Source: an uncultured Candidatus Saccharibacteria bacterium (GTDB taxonomy: Bacteria; Patescibacteriota; Saccharimonadia; Saccharimonadales; Saccharimonadaceae). From it: DNA of 64,000 nt. This document shows, one piece after another, positions 40,898-50,522 of the stretch. Positions within the stretch are counted from its first letter, which is position 1; each line of letters starts with the position of its first letter. Location of the stretch: NCBI GenBank assembly GCA_946406315.1, contig CAMJKD010000001.1, positions 62,001-126,000 on the forward strand, in the 5' to 3' direction. A model generated the notes under the pieces. That model was not told the origin of the DNA. It saw only the letters and a program-made list of their open reading frames with translations, and did not search any database. The position numbers and the translations under genes were made by a program.

Positions 40898-40961
40898 TAG
40901 TTCAAACTAATCTTTATCTCGAGTGGAGTCGAGAGGGAAATAAGTAAAAAAGGAGTGTGAA

Positions 40962-43900
40962 GTGAACTTCAAACGCAAATTGAAATATCTCGTAGCCTCG
41001 TTTTTGATGGTTGCGAGTACTATTGCGCCGCTGGGGAATGGTTTTGTCCGCAATGTGTATGCTGACGATGCCGAACCAGAGGATGCGCCAGTACGAAGTA
41101 AAACGTTAAAGGACAACGGTGATGGCACCTACACTTTGACTTTGAGTGTTACGGGTAAGGCGTCATCGGCGACGCATAATACGAAGGCTAATATTGTAGT
41201 AATATACGATACGTCTGGTAGTATGAAGTATCCAGAGCCTTCGACGAAGTATGGTCGTTACGGATATAGTCTTACGAATGGTTACTCGATCAATACGAAT
41301 AACTACGAACAGTTGTATTATTGTAGCGGCACTAACTGGCAAGGACAGTGTAATTCTTATTCGCAAGTAGGCGATAATGACAACCACGATACCGTGTATA
41401 CAGTTGACGTGTACGGTCGTCATACTGAATATACTGGTCCGCGTTATAGCAATAAAAATGCAACGAAGACTCGTTCTAGTGTGGCCGAAACGGCATTAAA
41501 ATCACTTGGTAACAAACTTCTCACTTATAACACTACGACGGGCGTGAACGATATGGTTCAAATCGCTTTTGTTGATTTCTCTACACAAGTAAATAGCTCT
41601 ACAACTCATACGTCTCCAACGACAAATAAGGATACTTTTAGTAGCTGGGTTGAGGCTGCGAAGCCAAAAGATGGCATTAATGGTGGCACTAACTGGGAAG
41701 CGGCTCTAACTGCAGCGAATAATGTTAATTTCAATGATTCTGATCCGACATATGTAATCTTTGTGTCAGATGGTAACCCGACTTTTCGCACCACAAAACA
41801 TTGTAGTGGTCGATACTGCTCCGATAGTGATGATAATAGCGATGCACCAAGCGGAGTGCATGGTTCGGGTAATAGTGACCCGAATAGTTGGAATATGTCC
41901 GATGCACAGACTGTTGCTAGTACGATTGTAGATGGCGGTAAGACGTTATATACGGTTGGCGTATTCGGTGACGCGACTAATATGCAGAATTTGAATGCTA
42001 AGGCGATTTATAAGGATGCAACGAATCAGCAGGCGCTTGAGGCGGCTTTTGACGATATCGTAAAATCTATTACGAATAGTCTTTCTTTGACTGGTTTAAT
42101 CTTCAATGATGGTATTACTGGTATGACCTCAGTGGCAGCCGAAGGCGCGGTCGGTGGGTTCACTTATACTAAGGGTGGTAGCAACTGGGCGGATGCGCCA
42201 GCGGCGAAGTTTGAAAATGGAACCGTAACTTGGGACCTTGGTAATACCGTGTTGTCCGATGGTGAAACCGCAACGGTGAGCTTTATCGTTTATCCAAGCC
42301 AGGCGTCGCTAGATTTGGTTGCCGATTTAAATAACAACAAGGTAAATTATGATAGTTTGACTGATGATCAAAAAAGTCAAATCATCAAGAGTGGCGACAA
42401 ATATACACTTAAGACTAATACGGATTATCCGACTTTGACTTATAAGACGGTGACGACAACTACAGTTAATGGTCAAACCGAGACGGTGGTTTCTGATCCG
42501 CAAACTGTGAGAATTCAGAATCCAGATCCGGTTGATTTATATCAGGAAGAAGCGGAATTGCAGAAGCTCTGGGAGGATTCGCTTGATCCTAGCCAGCGCG
42601 AAGATGATACTGAGGTGCAAGATATTTACCTTCAGTTCTATAAGAAGGATTTTAATCAAACTGAGTATGAGGAATATGATCAATTCCATGAGAATTACGA
42701 TGCCAGTAAAGGTGGCATAAAAGTCGAGAAGGTGGCTGGCAGCACGACTTGGAGTTCTGGCAAGATTTCGATTGCGCCAGGTTTGATGGTAAGCGAAGGC
42801 CATGCTGCTTTTGAAGAAAATTCACCGTATGGCGTCGTGACGATGAATGGAAAGAGATATTCCATTTTGAATCCAGGTCATGACTATAAGTTTGGTGAGG
42901 CTGATATTAATAATCATTTTGAATTGACGAATTATATCTATCATCCTATGTTGGTGGATGGTACTTTGATGAATGTGATTTTTACGCGTTCTGGTAATAC
43001 CTTTACTGGTGTTGAGTCGGCTAAAGCAATGTCGGCAGTGACCGCTACGAACACTATTAAGGGCGGTATTAATATTCAGAAGAAAATTGTCGACAAAGCT
43101 GGTAATGAAGTCGTTAATACGGACGATAAATTTACCGTAAAAGCTTATTTGAAGAATCCAGATGAAAGCGATTATAGCTACGATTATCGTGTTTATTGTT
43201 CGAAAGCGCACGACGATTGTACTCAGGAGCTAAAAGATGGTAGCGGTAATGTGACCGGATATCGTTCGGCGCACATCTATGGCAGCGGTACGATTGAGAG
43301 AGCAATTTCAACGGATGATGTGATTCGCGTTATTAATATGAATACTGGTACACTTTACTATGTTGAAGAAGACGCAAGTAATATGCCAGTTGGCTATTCT
43401 TTGAAAGATGTTGAATATCAGATTGCTTATGGTGGTGAAAATGCGAAAGATGACGAGGCCGCTAAGACGATTGGTGGCAAAGATTACTATGCGGTGGCTG
43501 GTAACTCCGCATCTTCAGTAACGGTAGTAAATACTTATACTTCCGGTAATCTGAAGCTAACGAAGAATGTTGTAGTTCAAAGTGGTAATGCGACTACCGC
43601 AAAAGATAAAGCATTTACCTTTACGGTTAGGCTCTATGCCGACGTTAATAAGTCTTCGGAATTAGCTAGTAGCTATAAGATTGAGGGTAGCACTAATACG
43701 ATAAAGTCTGGTGGAACGGTGACATTGAAGGATGGCGAATCGCTGACTATCCTCGATTTGCCAGTTGGTGCGTATTATGAGGCTGTAGAAACGGAAGCTG
43801 CTGGTTATGCGATTACTAAGACTGGTGACACTGGTACGATAACAGAAGGCGTAACTTCGACAGCTGTCTTTACGAATACTTATAGTGTGAGTGGTAAGGT

Positions 43901-46900
43901 AAAAATTGAGGCTAAGAAAGATTTTAATGACTGGCGTACGGGTGATAAGTTTGTCTTTAAGCTGAACGGTGACGGCATAACTAATCCATTGACTGCGACA
44001 ATTGATGGTGCCGACAAGATTGCGGAATTTGAAGTGCCGATTAATAATACTGGTACTTTTGAATATACGATTACTGAGGATCTTCAGGCTTCAAGTGCGC
44101 GTGGTGGTATTGCGCAAACTAGCGGCAACATTACCGCTTCCGTAACGGCGACCGACAATGGTGAAGGTGGTTTGAACTTTGATGTTACTTATCGAGGCGG
44201 TGAAGGCGAGGAGCTTAATACGATTGTGAACCGCTATTCTGCTAACGGTAAGATTCAGCTTGGCGCAAGCAAGATTTTGACTGGTCGCGATTGGCAAGAG
44301 GGTGAGCTCTATACTTTTACCTTGATGAATGCAGATGGCAAAGAAATTGAGAGTAAAGATGTTAGTAAAAACCAACCAGATGTAGTTTATAGCGAGATTA
44401 GCTATACGCTCGAAGATGCTGGTAAGACTTTTATTTATACGATTCATGAGAGTACTCCGTTGCCTGGTGGCATTACGAACTCTGGGGACGTTACTGCTAC
44501 GGTTACTGTCGAAGATAATCATGATGGCACCTTGAAGACGACAGTTGTCTATAGTGGTGGTCAGGGTGAGAAGTACAATACGATTGTTAATACCTATTCT
44601 GCTGAAGGCGAATTTAACTTTGAGGCAACTAAAGTTCTTGAGGGGCGCGACTGGCAGAATAGTGAAAGCTATAGCTTCGTATTGAAGGATGAAGGCGGCA
44701 ATGTTGTCGATACGCAAACCGTAGATAAAGATCATACTACGGTTAGCTTTAAGAAACTTAAATTTACGCAGGCTAATGTTGGCGAACATAAATATACGAT
44801 TACCGAGACTGGTACGATGCCAAATGGCCTATCGAAGTCGGAAGATATCAATGTAACTTTGACGGTTACGGATGATAAAAAAGGTAACTTAGGTTTCGAG
44901 GCGGATTATTCAAATAATGGTACGATTACGAATACCTATAAAGCAACTGGCGAAGTACAGCTAGAGGCAACAAAGGTACTTGAAGGTCGCATCTGGCGTG
45001 AAGGCGAAAGCTTTGATTTTGAACTATCTGGTGACGGTATTGATACTCCAGAGATAGTTGCCGTAACAGAAACAAATCCAACAGCTAAGTTTAAGAAGAT
45101 TAAGTACGATCAAACTGATGCGGGTAAGACTTATGTCTATACGATTAAAGAGAAGACCGACCTTACTGGCATGAGTATTGAGAATTCGGGCGATATTACC
45201 GTTACAGTGAAGTTAACTGATGATGGTGAGGGTGGTATTGTTCCAGAAGTAAGCTATTCGAAGGAAGATAAGACAATTAAGAATACTTACTCAGCAAGTG
45301 GTAAGACTACGCTCAGTGTTGAGAAGAAACTTGAAGGACGTGACTGGAAAGACGGTGAAAGCTATGAATTCGCTTTGAAAGATGAAGCAGGCGAGACAAT
45401 TGATACTAAGACTGTCTCCGAGAACGGAACGGTCAGCTTCAAGGAAATTGAATATACCAAGATTGGTACTTATAAATATACGATTGAAGAAAAAACCGCA
45501 ATGACTGGCGGTATGAGTAATTCGGGTGCTATTGAAGTAACAGTAGAAGTCACCGACAACTATGACGGTACTTTAACGGCAACTCCGACCTATAAGGACA
45601 ATAATCAGACGATTATTAACACTTACAAAGCGAATGGTAAGGCGCAGCTAGAAGCAGTAAAGAAGCTCGAGGGTCGTGATTGGAAAGATGGCGAAAGCTT
45701 TACCTTTGAGCTATTCAAAGGCAGCGAATCGCTTGGTCGGAAGACAGTAACAAAGAGCAATCCAAAAGCTGTCTTTGATGAAATTGAGTATACTGAAGCC
45801 GATATTGACGCGGAGTATGTATACACTATTAAAGAGGTCGGCACTTTACCAAGTAGCGTTACAAGTTCTGGTGACCTAACGGTTTACGTTAATATTACAG
45901 ATAACGGTGATGGCGCATTAAATGTCGTAACGGATTATGTGGATGGCGGTACGATTACGAATACTTACGAAGCTAACGGTAAAGTAAAACTTGAAGCAGC
46001 AAAAGTAATTGAAGGTCGTGATTGGCTCGATTCAGATGAATTTACCTTTGAGCTTTCTGGTGAAGGTATTGAAACGCAAACTAAGACCGTCAAGAAAGGC
46101 CAAGAAAAAGTTGTCTTTGATGAGATTAAATATACCGAAGCGGATGCCGGTAAGACCTTTACTTATACAATTAAAGAAACGACCGATCTTGATAGTCTCA
46201 GTATGACAGCTTCCGGCGAAATAACTGCGACAGTCAAGGTGACTGATGACGGTAATGGTAATCTTGAAACTGAAGTATCTTATACGAGTGACGACAAGAT
46301 TACGAATACTTATACTGCGAGGGGTGAAGTTGAGCTAGAGGCGAAGAAGATACTTGAAGGTCGTGATTGGCTCGAGGGTGAAAGCTATGACTTTGTATTA
46401 AGTGGCAAAGATGGTGAAATTGATCGCCAGGTAGTCGATGCAAATGAAACTGTCACCTTCAAGAAGATTAACTACACTGAAGCAGATGCGGGTAAGACCT
46501 ACACCTATGTGATTGCCGAGGATGGCGAATTGAAGGCTGGCATTACTAAATCTGGCGATATTACGGCGACCGTTAAATTGACCGACGATGGCAAGGGCAA
46601 GATTAGTGCCGAAGTTAGCTATACGAATGATGGTAAGATTACTAATACTTATGAAACCAAACCAGTAGAGATTGCAAAGCCATTTACGGTCAAGAAGAAG
46701 ATTAACGATCAAAGTAATAGCAAGAAAGACGCAAGCTTTAAGTTTGAGTTACGTGACAAAGATGGTAATGTGGTTCAAACTAAAGAGGTCACCACGAAAG
46801 ACTTGGTAGGTTCAGTTGACTTTGACGCAATCAAATTCGAGAAGGTCGGCACCTATGAATACACGCTTGTTGAGGTGAATGATAAGCAAGCTGGCTTCAG

Positions 46901-47882
46901 TTACGACAGTGCCGAACATAAGGTGGTCATAGAGGTTACCGACGACTATGAGAAGGCGCAACTGGTTGCGAAGATAACGATTGACGGTGAAGAAGTTGGC
47001 GAAGTTGAGTTTGAAAACAATTATAAGGCTGAAGCGACTTCGACGAAGATTGATCTCGAGAAAATCTTAACTGGTATCAATCAAGACCTTGCTAAAGAAT
47101 TTGAATTCATTCTTTCGGATAAGAATGGCGTGATTGAAACTCTTAAGATTAAGGGTTCGGGCAAGGCTGAATTTAATGAGATAAAGTTCGATAAAGTTGG
47201 CAATTACACTTATACCGTTAAGGAAACTAAGGGCAGCGCTAAGGGTTATACTTATGATGAATCTGAATATACTGTCACGGTTAAGGTAAATGACAACAAC
47301 GCTAATCTTGAAGCGGAGGTGAGCTATAAGAAAGATGGCGAAGACGTAGAAGCGATTGTATTCGAGAACAGCTATAAGCCAGAAGAAGTTGTCTATGGCT
47401 GTCTAGAGTGTAAGGTTCCAATTGCAGTCAAGAAGGTGCTTGAAAAGCGTGATTTGAAAGATAGAGAATTCAAGTTTAACATTTATCTTGATGGCGAGGT
47501 GGTGGCGACCGGTTACAATACGGCCGATGGTAAGGTTGTACTTGATGAAGGCATTACGCTTGATGAAGTGGGAACTTATTACTTCGTAATTAGGGAAGAC
47601 ATTGAAGATCGTGAGCAGGATATTACTTACGATGAGAGTGAATATACGTTTATCATTGAGGTAGAAGACGATGGCGAAGGTGAGCTTAAGATTAGCTCGG
47701 ATACAAGTAGTAACGTTACCTTTACGAATAAGTATAATGAACCAGGTAGAGGTAACATTCCGCCTAAGCCGCCGGTTACTTATGATGGCGTTATGGTTTC
47801 GGTAGTGACGCTTGCGATTTCGCTAGTCGGTTTGATTGGTAGTTTGGTAGCTGGCAAACGCTATCTTAAGAAAGAAAACTAA
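40962..47882 (+). CDS. Giant surface protein: VWA domain plus tandem isopeptide pilin-type repeats
   Basis: The 2306-aa protein starts at GTG 40962 (AGGAG 6 nt upstream). A signal peptide (1 to about 34, ending VYADDA) precedes a von Willebrand A domain (about 75-365) with MIDAS DTSGSM (83-88) and a long Tyr/Asn/Ser-rich insertion. A linker with a DUF11-like beta part follows. From about residue 700 come Cna_B/SpaA-like and then FctA/Spy0128-like pilin domains of about 115 aa. The 'LEGRDWxxGESFxFxL' motif recurs eight times and the 'TxTNTYxA' strand ends most units. Conserved Lys near each start (VEKKLEGR), Glu in YTIKE and the terminal Asn suggest self-forming isopeptide bonds. The C-terminus has PPVTYDG, a membrane helix and KRYLKKEN: sorting-signal layout without LPXTG. 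Likely a long adhesive fibre for host binding. Confidence 0.88.
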   Translation: MNFKRKLKYLVASFLMVASTIAPLGNGFVRNVYADDAEPEDAPVRSKTLKDNGDGTYTLTLSVTGKASSATHNTKANIVVIYDTSGSMKYPEPSTKYGRYGYSLTNGYSINTNNYEQLYYCSGTNWQGQCNSYSQVGDNDNHDTVYTVDVYGRHTEYTGPRYSNKNATKTRSSVAETALKSLGNKLLTYNTTTGVNDMVQIAFVDFSTQVNSSTTHTSPTTNKDTFSSWVEAAKPKDGINGGTNWEAALTAANNVNFNDSDPTYVIFVSDGNPTFRTTKHCSGRYCSDSDDNSDAPSGVHGSGNSDPNSWNMSDAQTVASTIVDGGKTLYTVGVFGDATNMQNLNAKAIYKDATNQQALEAAFDDIVKSITNSLSLTGLIFNDGITGMTSVAAEGAVGGFTYTKGGSNWADAPAAKFENGTVTWDLGNTVLSDGETATVSFIVYPSQASLDLVADLNNNKVNYDSLTDDQKSQIIKSGDKYTLKTNTDYPTLTYKTVTTTTVNGQTETVVSDPQTVRIQNPDPVDLYQEEAELQKLWEDSLDPSQREDDTEVQDIYLQFYKKDFNQTEYEEYDQFHENYDASKGGIKVEKVAGSTTWSSGKISIAPGLMVSEGHAAFEENSPYGVVTMNGKRYSILNPGHDYKFGEADINNHFELTNYIYHPMLVDGTLMNVIFTRSGNTFTGVESAKAMSAVTATNTIKGGINIQKKIVDKAGNEVVNTDDKFTVKAYLKNPDESDYSYDYRVYCSKAHDDCTQELKDGSGNVTGYRSAHIYGSGTIERAISTDDVIRVINMNTGTLYYVEEDASNMPVGYSLKDVEYQIAYGGENAKDDEAAKTIGGKDYYAVAGNSASSVTVVNTYTSGNLKLTKNVVVQSGNATTAKDKAFTFTVRLYADVNKSSELASSYKIEGSTNTIKSGGTVTLKDGESLTILDLPVGAYYEAVETEAAGYAITKTGDTGTITEGVTSTAVFTNTYSVSGKVKIEAKKDFNDWRTGDKFVFKLNGDGITNPLTATIDGADKIAEFEVPINNTGTFEYTITEDLQASSARGGIAQTSGNITASVTATDNGEGGLNFDVTYRGGEGEELNTIVNRYSANGKIQLGASKILTGRDWQEGELYTFTLMNADGKEIESKDVSKNQPDVVYSEISYTLEDAGKTFIYTIHESTPLPGGITNSGDVTATVTVEDNHDGTLKTTVVYSGGQGEKYNTIVNTYSAEGEFNFEATKVLEGRDWQNSESYSFVLKDEGGNVVDTQTVDKDHTTVSFKKLKFTQANVGEHKYTITETGTMPNGLSKSEDINVTLTVTDDKKGNLGFEADYSNNGTITNTYKATGEVQLEATKVLEGRIWREGESFDFELSGDGIDTPEIVAVTETNPTAKFKKIKYDQTDAGKTYVYTIKEKTDLTGMSIENSGDITVTVKLTDDGEGGIVPEVSYSKEDKTIKNTYSASGKTTLSVEKKLEGRDWKDGESYEFALKDEAGETIDTKTVSENGTVSFKEIEYTKIGTYKYTIEEKTAMTGGMSNSGAIEVTVEVTDNYDGTLTATPTYKDNNQTIINTYKANGKAQLEAVKKLEGRDWKDGESFTFELFKGSESLGRKTVTKSNPKAVFDEIEYTEADIDAEYVYTIKEVGTLPSSVTSSGDLTVYVNITDNGDGALNVVTDYVDGGTITNTYEANGKVKLEAAKVIEGRDWLDSDEFTFELSGEGIETQTKTVKKGQEKVVFDEIKYTEADAGKTFTYTIKETTDLDSLSMTASGEITATVKVTDDGNGNLETEVSYTSDDKITNTYTARGEVELEAKKILEGRDWLEGESYDFVLSGKDGEIDRQVVDANETVTFKKINYTEADAGKTYTYVIAEDGELKAGITKSGDITATVKLTDDGKGKISAEVSYTNDGKITNTYETKPVEIAKPFTVKKKINDQSNSKKDASFKFELRDKDGNVVQTKEVTTKDLVGSVDFDAIKFEKVGTYEYTLVEVNDKQAGFSYDSAEHKVVIEVTDDYEKAQLVAKITIDGEEVGEVEFENNYKAEATSTKIDLEKILTGINQDLAKEFEFILSDKNGVIETLKIKGSGKAEFNEIKFDKVGNYTYTVKETKGSAKGYTYDESEYTVTVKVNDNNANLEAEVSYKKDGEDVEAIVFENSYKPEEVVYGCLECKVPIAVKKVLEKRDLKDREFKFNIYLDGEVVATGYNTADGKVVLDEGITLDEVGTYYFVIREDIEDREQDITYDESEYTFIIEVEDDGEGELKISSDTSSNVTFTNKYNEPGRGNIPPKPPVTYDGVMVSVVTLAISLVGLIGSLVAGKRYLKKEN
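43887..47740 (+). repeat. Tandem pilin-type domain array (about 11 units of 336-374 bp)
   Basis: Unit starts lie near 43887, 44241, 44601, 44943, 45293, 45630, 45972, 46317, 46653, 47027 and 47383. Units 2-8 are most alike at protein level, but codon use differs between units. There has been no recent DNA-level homogenisation. Confidence 0.8.
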
Positions 47883-47901
47883 AACAGACAAATAAAAAGA
47901 A

Positions 47902-47931
47902 AAAAGCCTCGGTCGAAAGACCGGGGCTTTT
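47902..47931 (+). terminator. Terminator after the giant surface protein
   Basis: A 13-bp stem (47902-47914 with 47919-47931, one G-U) with a GAAA tetraloop and T-rich end. Confidence 0.88.
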
Positions 47932-47937
47932 GTGGTG

Positions 47938-47946
47938 TGATATAAT
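47938..47946 (+). promoter_or_regulatory. Extended -10 promoter of glyS
   Basis: TGA-TATAAT (47938-47946) gives a transcript start near 47953, 110 nt before the glyS ATG. Confidence 0.65.
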
Positions 47947-47952
47947 AAGAAA

Positions 47953-48062
47953 TATGAGTAAATGCTTAGTTATATTTGGCATAGGCATTGGCCTTCGGGC
48001 CTAGATTTCTTGTGACTCTAAGAGCAAAAAGAGGGGGAATAATTAAGCATTGGGAGAAAAAT
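47953..48062 (+). ncRNA. Structured leader of glyS, candidate cis-regulatory RNA
   Basis: An outer 13-bp helix (AATGCTTAGTTAT 47961-47973 with ATAATTAAGCATT 48039-48051, one G-U) encloses about 65 nt. Inside is a GGCC-TTCG-GGCC hairpin (47991-48002). An alternative pairing TAGGC/GCCTA would exclude it. The Shine-Dalgarno GGGAG (48052-48056) begins directly at the base of the outer helix. No T-box core (TGGNACC) is present. The arrangement suggests translational control of glyS, for example by glycine, tRNA-Gly or a protein. The mechanism is unproven. Confidence 0.5.
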
Positions 48063-49379
48063 ATGGCAAAAATGGAAGACATCGTAAGTTTATGCAAACG
48101 TCGTGGTTTTATTTGGCAGGGTTCAGATGTCTATGGCGGTATGGCAGGTACTTGGGATTTTGGTCCACTTGGTATGAGTTTAAAGAAGAAAATTATGGAT
48201 GCTTGGTGGCAGTATTGGGTCGAAGAGCGCGAAGATATGTATGGTGTTGATGCGGCTATCATTATGAATCCGCAAGTATGGCGAGCTTCTGGTCATACAG
48301 AGACTTTTAATGATCCATTGGTAGAATGTAAAGAATGCCATAATCGTTTTCGTGCGGATAAGATTGCTGATAATGTGTCTGAGCATGTTACGACTGAAGA
48401 ATTTCGAGCTCTGAAGATTAAATGTCCGAATTGTGGCAAAACGAATTGGTCGGACATCAAACAGTTTAATGGTATGTTCAAAACGAATGTAGGTGTTGAT
48501 CCGGATAATATTGCCTATTTGCGTCCAGAGACGGCGCAAGGTATCTTTACGAACTACAAGAATGTCGTAGACACGATTTATCCAGACTTGCCATTTGGTA
48601 TTGCGCAGCAGGGTAAGGCATTTCGTAATGAAATTTCACCACGTGATTTTATTTTCCGTTCACGCGAGTTTTCGCAGATGGAGATTGAGTATTTTGTTGA
48701 TCCAGAAACTTGGGAAGGGCATTTCGATGAATTACTCGCTGGTTGTCATGATTTCTTAGAGAACCGGATGGGGCTCAGAAAAGAGAGCATCCACGAGCTG
48801 GATGTGCCAGCAGAGGATCGTGCACATTATTCGAAACGTACGATTGATATTGAATTTGATTTTCCGATTGGTCGTGAAGAATTGATGGGGATTGCATATC
48901 GTACGGACTTTGACCTGAGTAACATTCAACGCGAAAGCGGCAAGAACATGGAATATATCGTGAAGGGTGGCGGTAAACGCTTTATTCCGCACGTAATCGA
49001 GCCTTCAATAGGCGTAGAACGCCTCGTAATGGCGGTCTTGTGCACGGCTTATGAAGAAGATGAAGTAAATGGTGAGAAGCGTGTTCTTTTGAAGTTATCG
49101 GAAGAATTGGCGCCATATCGCTTTTGCGTGTCGCCACTTTTGAAGAATAAGCCAGAACTCGTAAAGAAGGCGCAAGAAGTCTATGTTTTGTTGCGAAAGA
49201 AGTATGGAAATGTAACTTGGGATGATTCTGGTAATATTGGTAAACGCTATCGTAAGCAAGATGAAATTGGCACGCCAAAGTGTATTGTGATTGACTTCGA
49301 TACGCTCGAAGATGACACGGTGACAGTACGCGATCGCGATACGACTAAGCAAGAACGCGTAAAAATAAAAGATTTATAA
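48063..49379 (+). CDS. glyS: Glycyl-tRNA synthetase, homodimeric class II type
   Basis: The 438-aa enzyme starts at ATG 48063 (MAKMEDIVSLCKRRG) after GGGAG; the longer reading from 47988 runs through the leader hairpin. Signatures: FIWQGSDVYGGMAGTWDFGPLG at the N-terminus, four cysteines (CKEC and CPNC) in a zinc-binding insertion, motif 2 FRNEISPRDFIFRSREFSQMEIEYF, and motif 3 near 'EPSIGVERLVMAVL'. An anticodon-binding domain follows. This is the alpha2 type (archaea, eukaryotes, Firmicutes/Actinobacteria), not the bacterial alpha2beta2 GlyQS. Confidence 0.95.
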   Translation: MAKMEDIVSLCKRRGFIWQGSDVYGGMAGTWDFGPLGMSLKKKIMDAWWQYWVEEREDMYGVDAAIIMNPQVWRASGHTETFNDPLVECKECHNRFRADKIADNVSEHVTTEEFRALKIKCPNCGKTNWSDIKQFNGMFKTNVGVDPDNIAYLRPETAQGIFTNYKNVVDTIYPDLPFGIAQQGKAFRNEISPRDFIFRSREFSQMEIEYFVDPETWEGHFDELLAGCHDFLENRMGLRKESIHELDVPAEDRAHYSKRTIDIEFDFPIGREELMGIAYRTDFDLSNIQRESGKNMEYIVKGGGKRFIPHVIEPSIGVERLVMAVLCTAYEEDEVNGEKRVLLKLSEELAPYRFCVSPLLKNKPELVKKAQEVYVLLRKKYGNVTWDDSGNIGKRYRKQDEIGTPKCIVIDFDTLEDDTVTVRDRDTTKQERVKIKDL

Positions 49380-49382
49380 ATA

Positions 49383-50522
49383 ATGAAAGGGGAGGTTAAG
49401 AAAAAATCCGAGGATGGGATTAAGCGGATTTTGTACTTTGATTTTTTGCGAGCTTTTGCGCCGGTTGCGGTGATTTGGATTCACGTTTGTCCAAATATGT
49501 ATCGCTTTCATCTCGATATATCTTCGAGTGATTTCATGATGAGCAATGCTGTGCAGTGGCTTGCGCGTTGGGCGGTGCCGATTTTTATCATGATGTCGGG
49601 AGCGTTGTTTTTGAATCCCGAGAAACAGTTTAGTTTTAAAAAGCATCTAAAGAAGAATGTTTTGCGTTTGGTGATAGTGTATCTATTTTGGTCGGTCGTT
49701 TATGCGACAGTGGCAGCAACATTTAGTTTTAGTTTGGGAAGTCAGGGTTGGTGGAAACGCTTCTTGTCTATAGTGTGCGGAGTACATTATTATCATCTGT
49801 GGTATTTGATTGTTTTAGTTCTGCTATATTTGATGGTGCCAGTTTTAAGGAAGATTACAGCGAATCGAGCACTAATGAACTATTTCTTAATTTTGGGAAT
49901 TGTAATATGTTTTGCGTTGCCGGCAATAGGTGAATATTGCACTTTGATATTGAAGCGCGTTAATGATTCTTCGCAACTGCCAGTCGTAGGAGTACTGAAG
50001 GGCATAGAGGATATTACTGGATATATGGCGGGGAAATTAAGGCTAGATTTTATGGTCTACTTTGTCCTGGGTCATTTTTTACACTCAGAGGATTTGTCGC
50101 GAAAACTACGAATTGTATTGTATGTGTTCGGTATAGTGGCAATGATTAATATTATTTTGATTAGTATGTTGAGATTTAACCTTTTAGGCTATGATCGTAA
50201 CGGAGCGACGGAGGAAAATATCAATGTGGCAGTCTTAACTTTCTCATCGGCAATATTCATAGCGGCGAAGTATGGGCTCCAGAAAGTGCGCAAGTTGCCG
50301 AAGTGGATTATGAATATGGCGAAGTATAGTTTTGGGATATATTTGTGTCACGCCTTGTTTATTGATTTTGTTTTGTATAAAAGAAATGTCAATCCATTTC
50401 CGGTTGGTCATAAAAAACTAGAGTTGCTATTATTCGTGGCGGCGACGGTAGTTATATATATAGCAAGTTATTTGGTAACTTGGGCGATTAGCAAGATACC
50501 GCTATTGAGAAAAATAGTTTAA
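49383..50522 (+). CDS. Acyltransferase family 3 membrane protein
   Basis: The 379-residue integral membrane protein has about 10 hydrophobic segments. The N-terminal LYFDFLRAFAPVAVIWIH (conserved R and H) and VPIFIMMSGALFL are typical of Acyl_transf_3 (OafA/WecH/NodX-like) enzymes. These O-acetylate or otherwise acylate cell-surface sugars. It begins 3 nt after glyS stops and has no clear Shine-Dalgarno. It may depend on glyS translation. The end overlaps the convergent relA/spoT gene by 4 nt. The acyl acceptor is unknown. Confidence 0.85.
   Translation: MKGEVKKKSEDGIKRILYFDFLRAFAPVAVIWIHVCPNMYRFHLDISSSDFMMSNAVQWLARWAVPIFIMMSGALFLNPEKQFSFKKHLKKNVLRLVIVYLFWSVVYATVAATFSFSLGSQGWWKRFLSIVCGVHYYHLWYLIVLVLLYLMVPVLRKITANRALMNYFLILGIVICFALPAIGEYCTLILKRVNDSSQLPVVGVLKGIEDITGYMAGKLRLDFMVYFVLGHFLHSEDLSRKLRIVLYVFGIVAMINIILISMLRFNLLGYDRNGATEENINVAVLTFSSAIFIAAKYGLQKVRKLPKWIMNMAKYSFGIYLCHALFIDFVLYKRNVNPFPVGHKKLELLLFVAATVVIYIASYLVTWAISKIPLLRKIV

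Noticed and set aside
44091-44789. 232-aa open frame antisense to the giant surface protein
   Set aside because: It mirrors the domain repeat on the other strand, with no start signals.
43887-47740. Regularly spaced repeats suggesting CRISPR or satellite DNA
   Set aside because: The repeats are 336-374 bp, in frame, and encode related protein domains with divergent codons. There are no short direct repeats with spacers.
47988-48062. N-terminal extension of GlyRS
   Set aside because: It would translate the leader hairpin. GGGAG and the conserved N-terminus point to ATG 48063.
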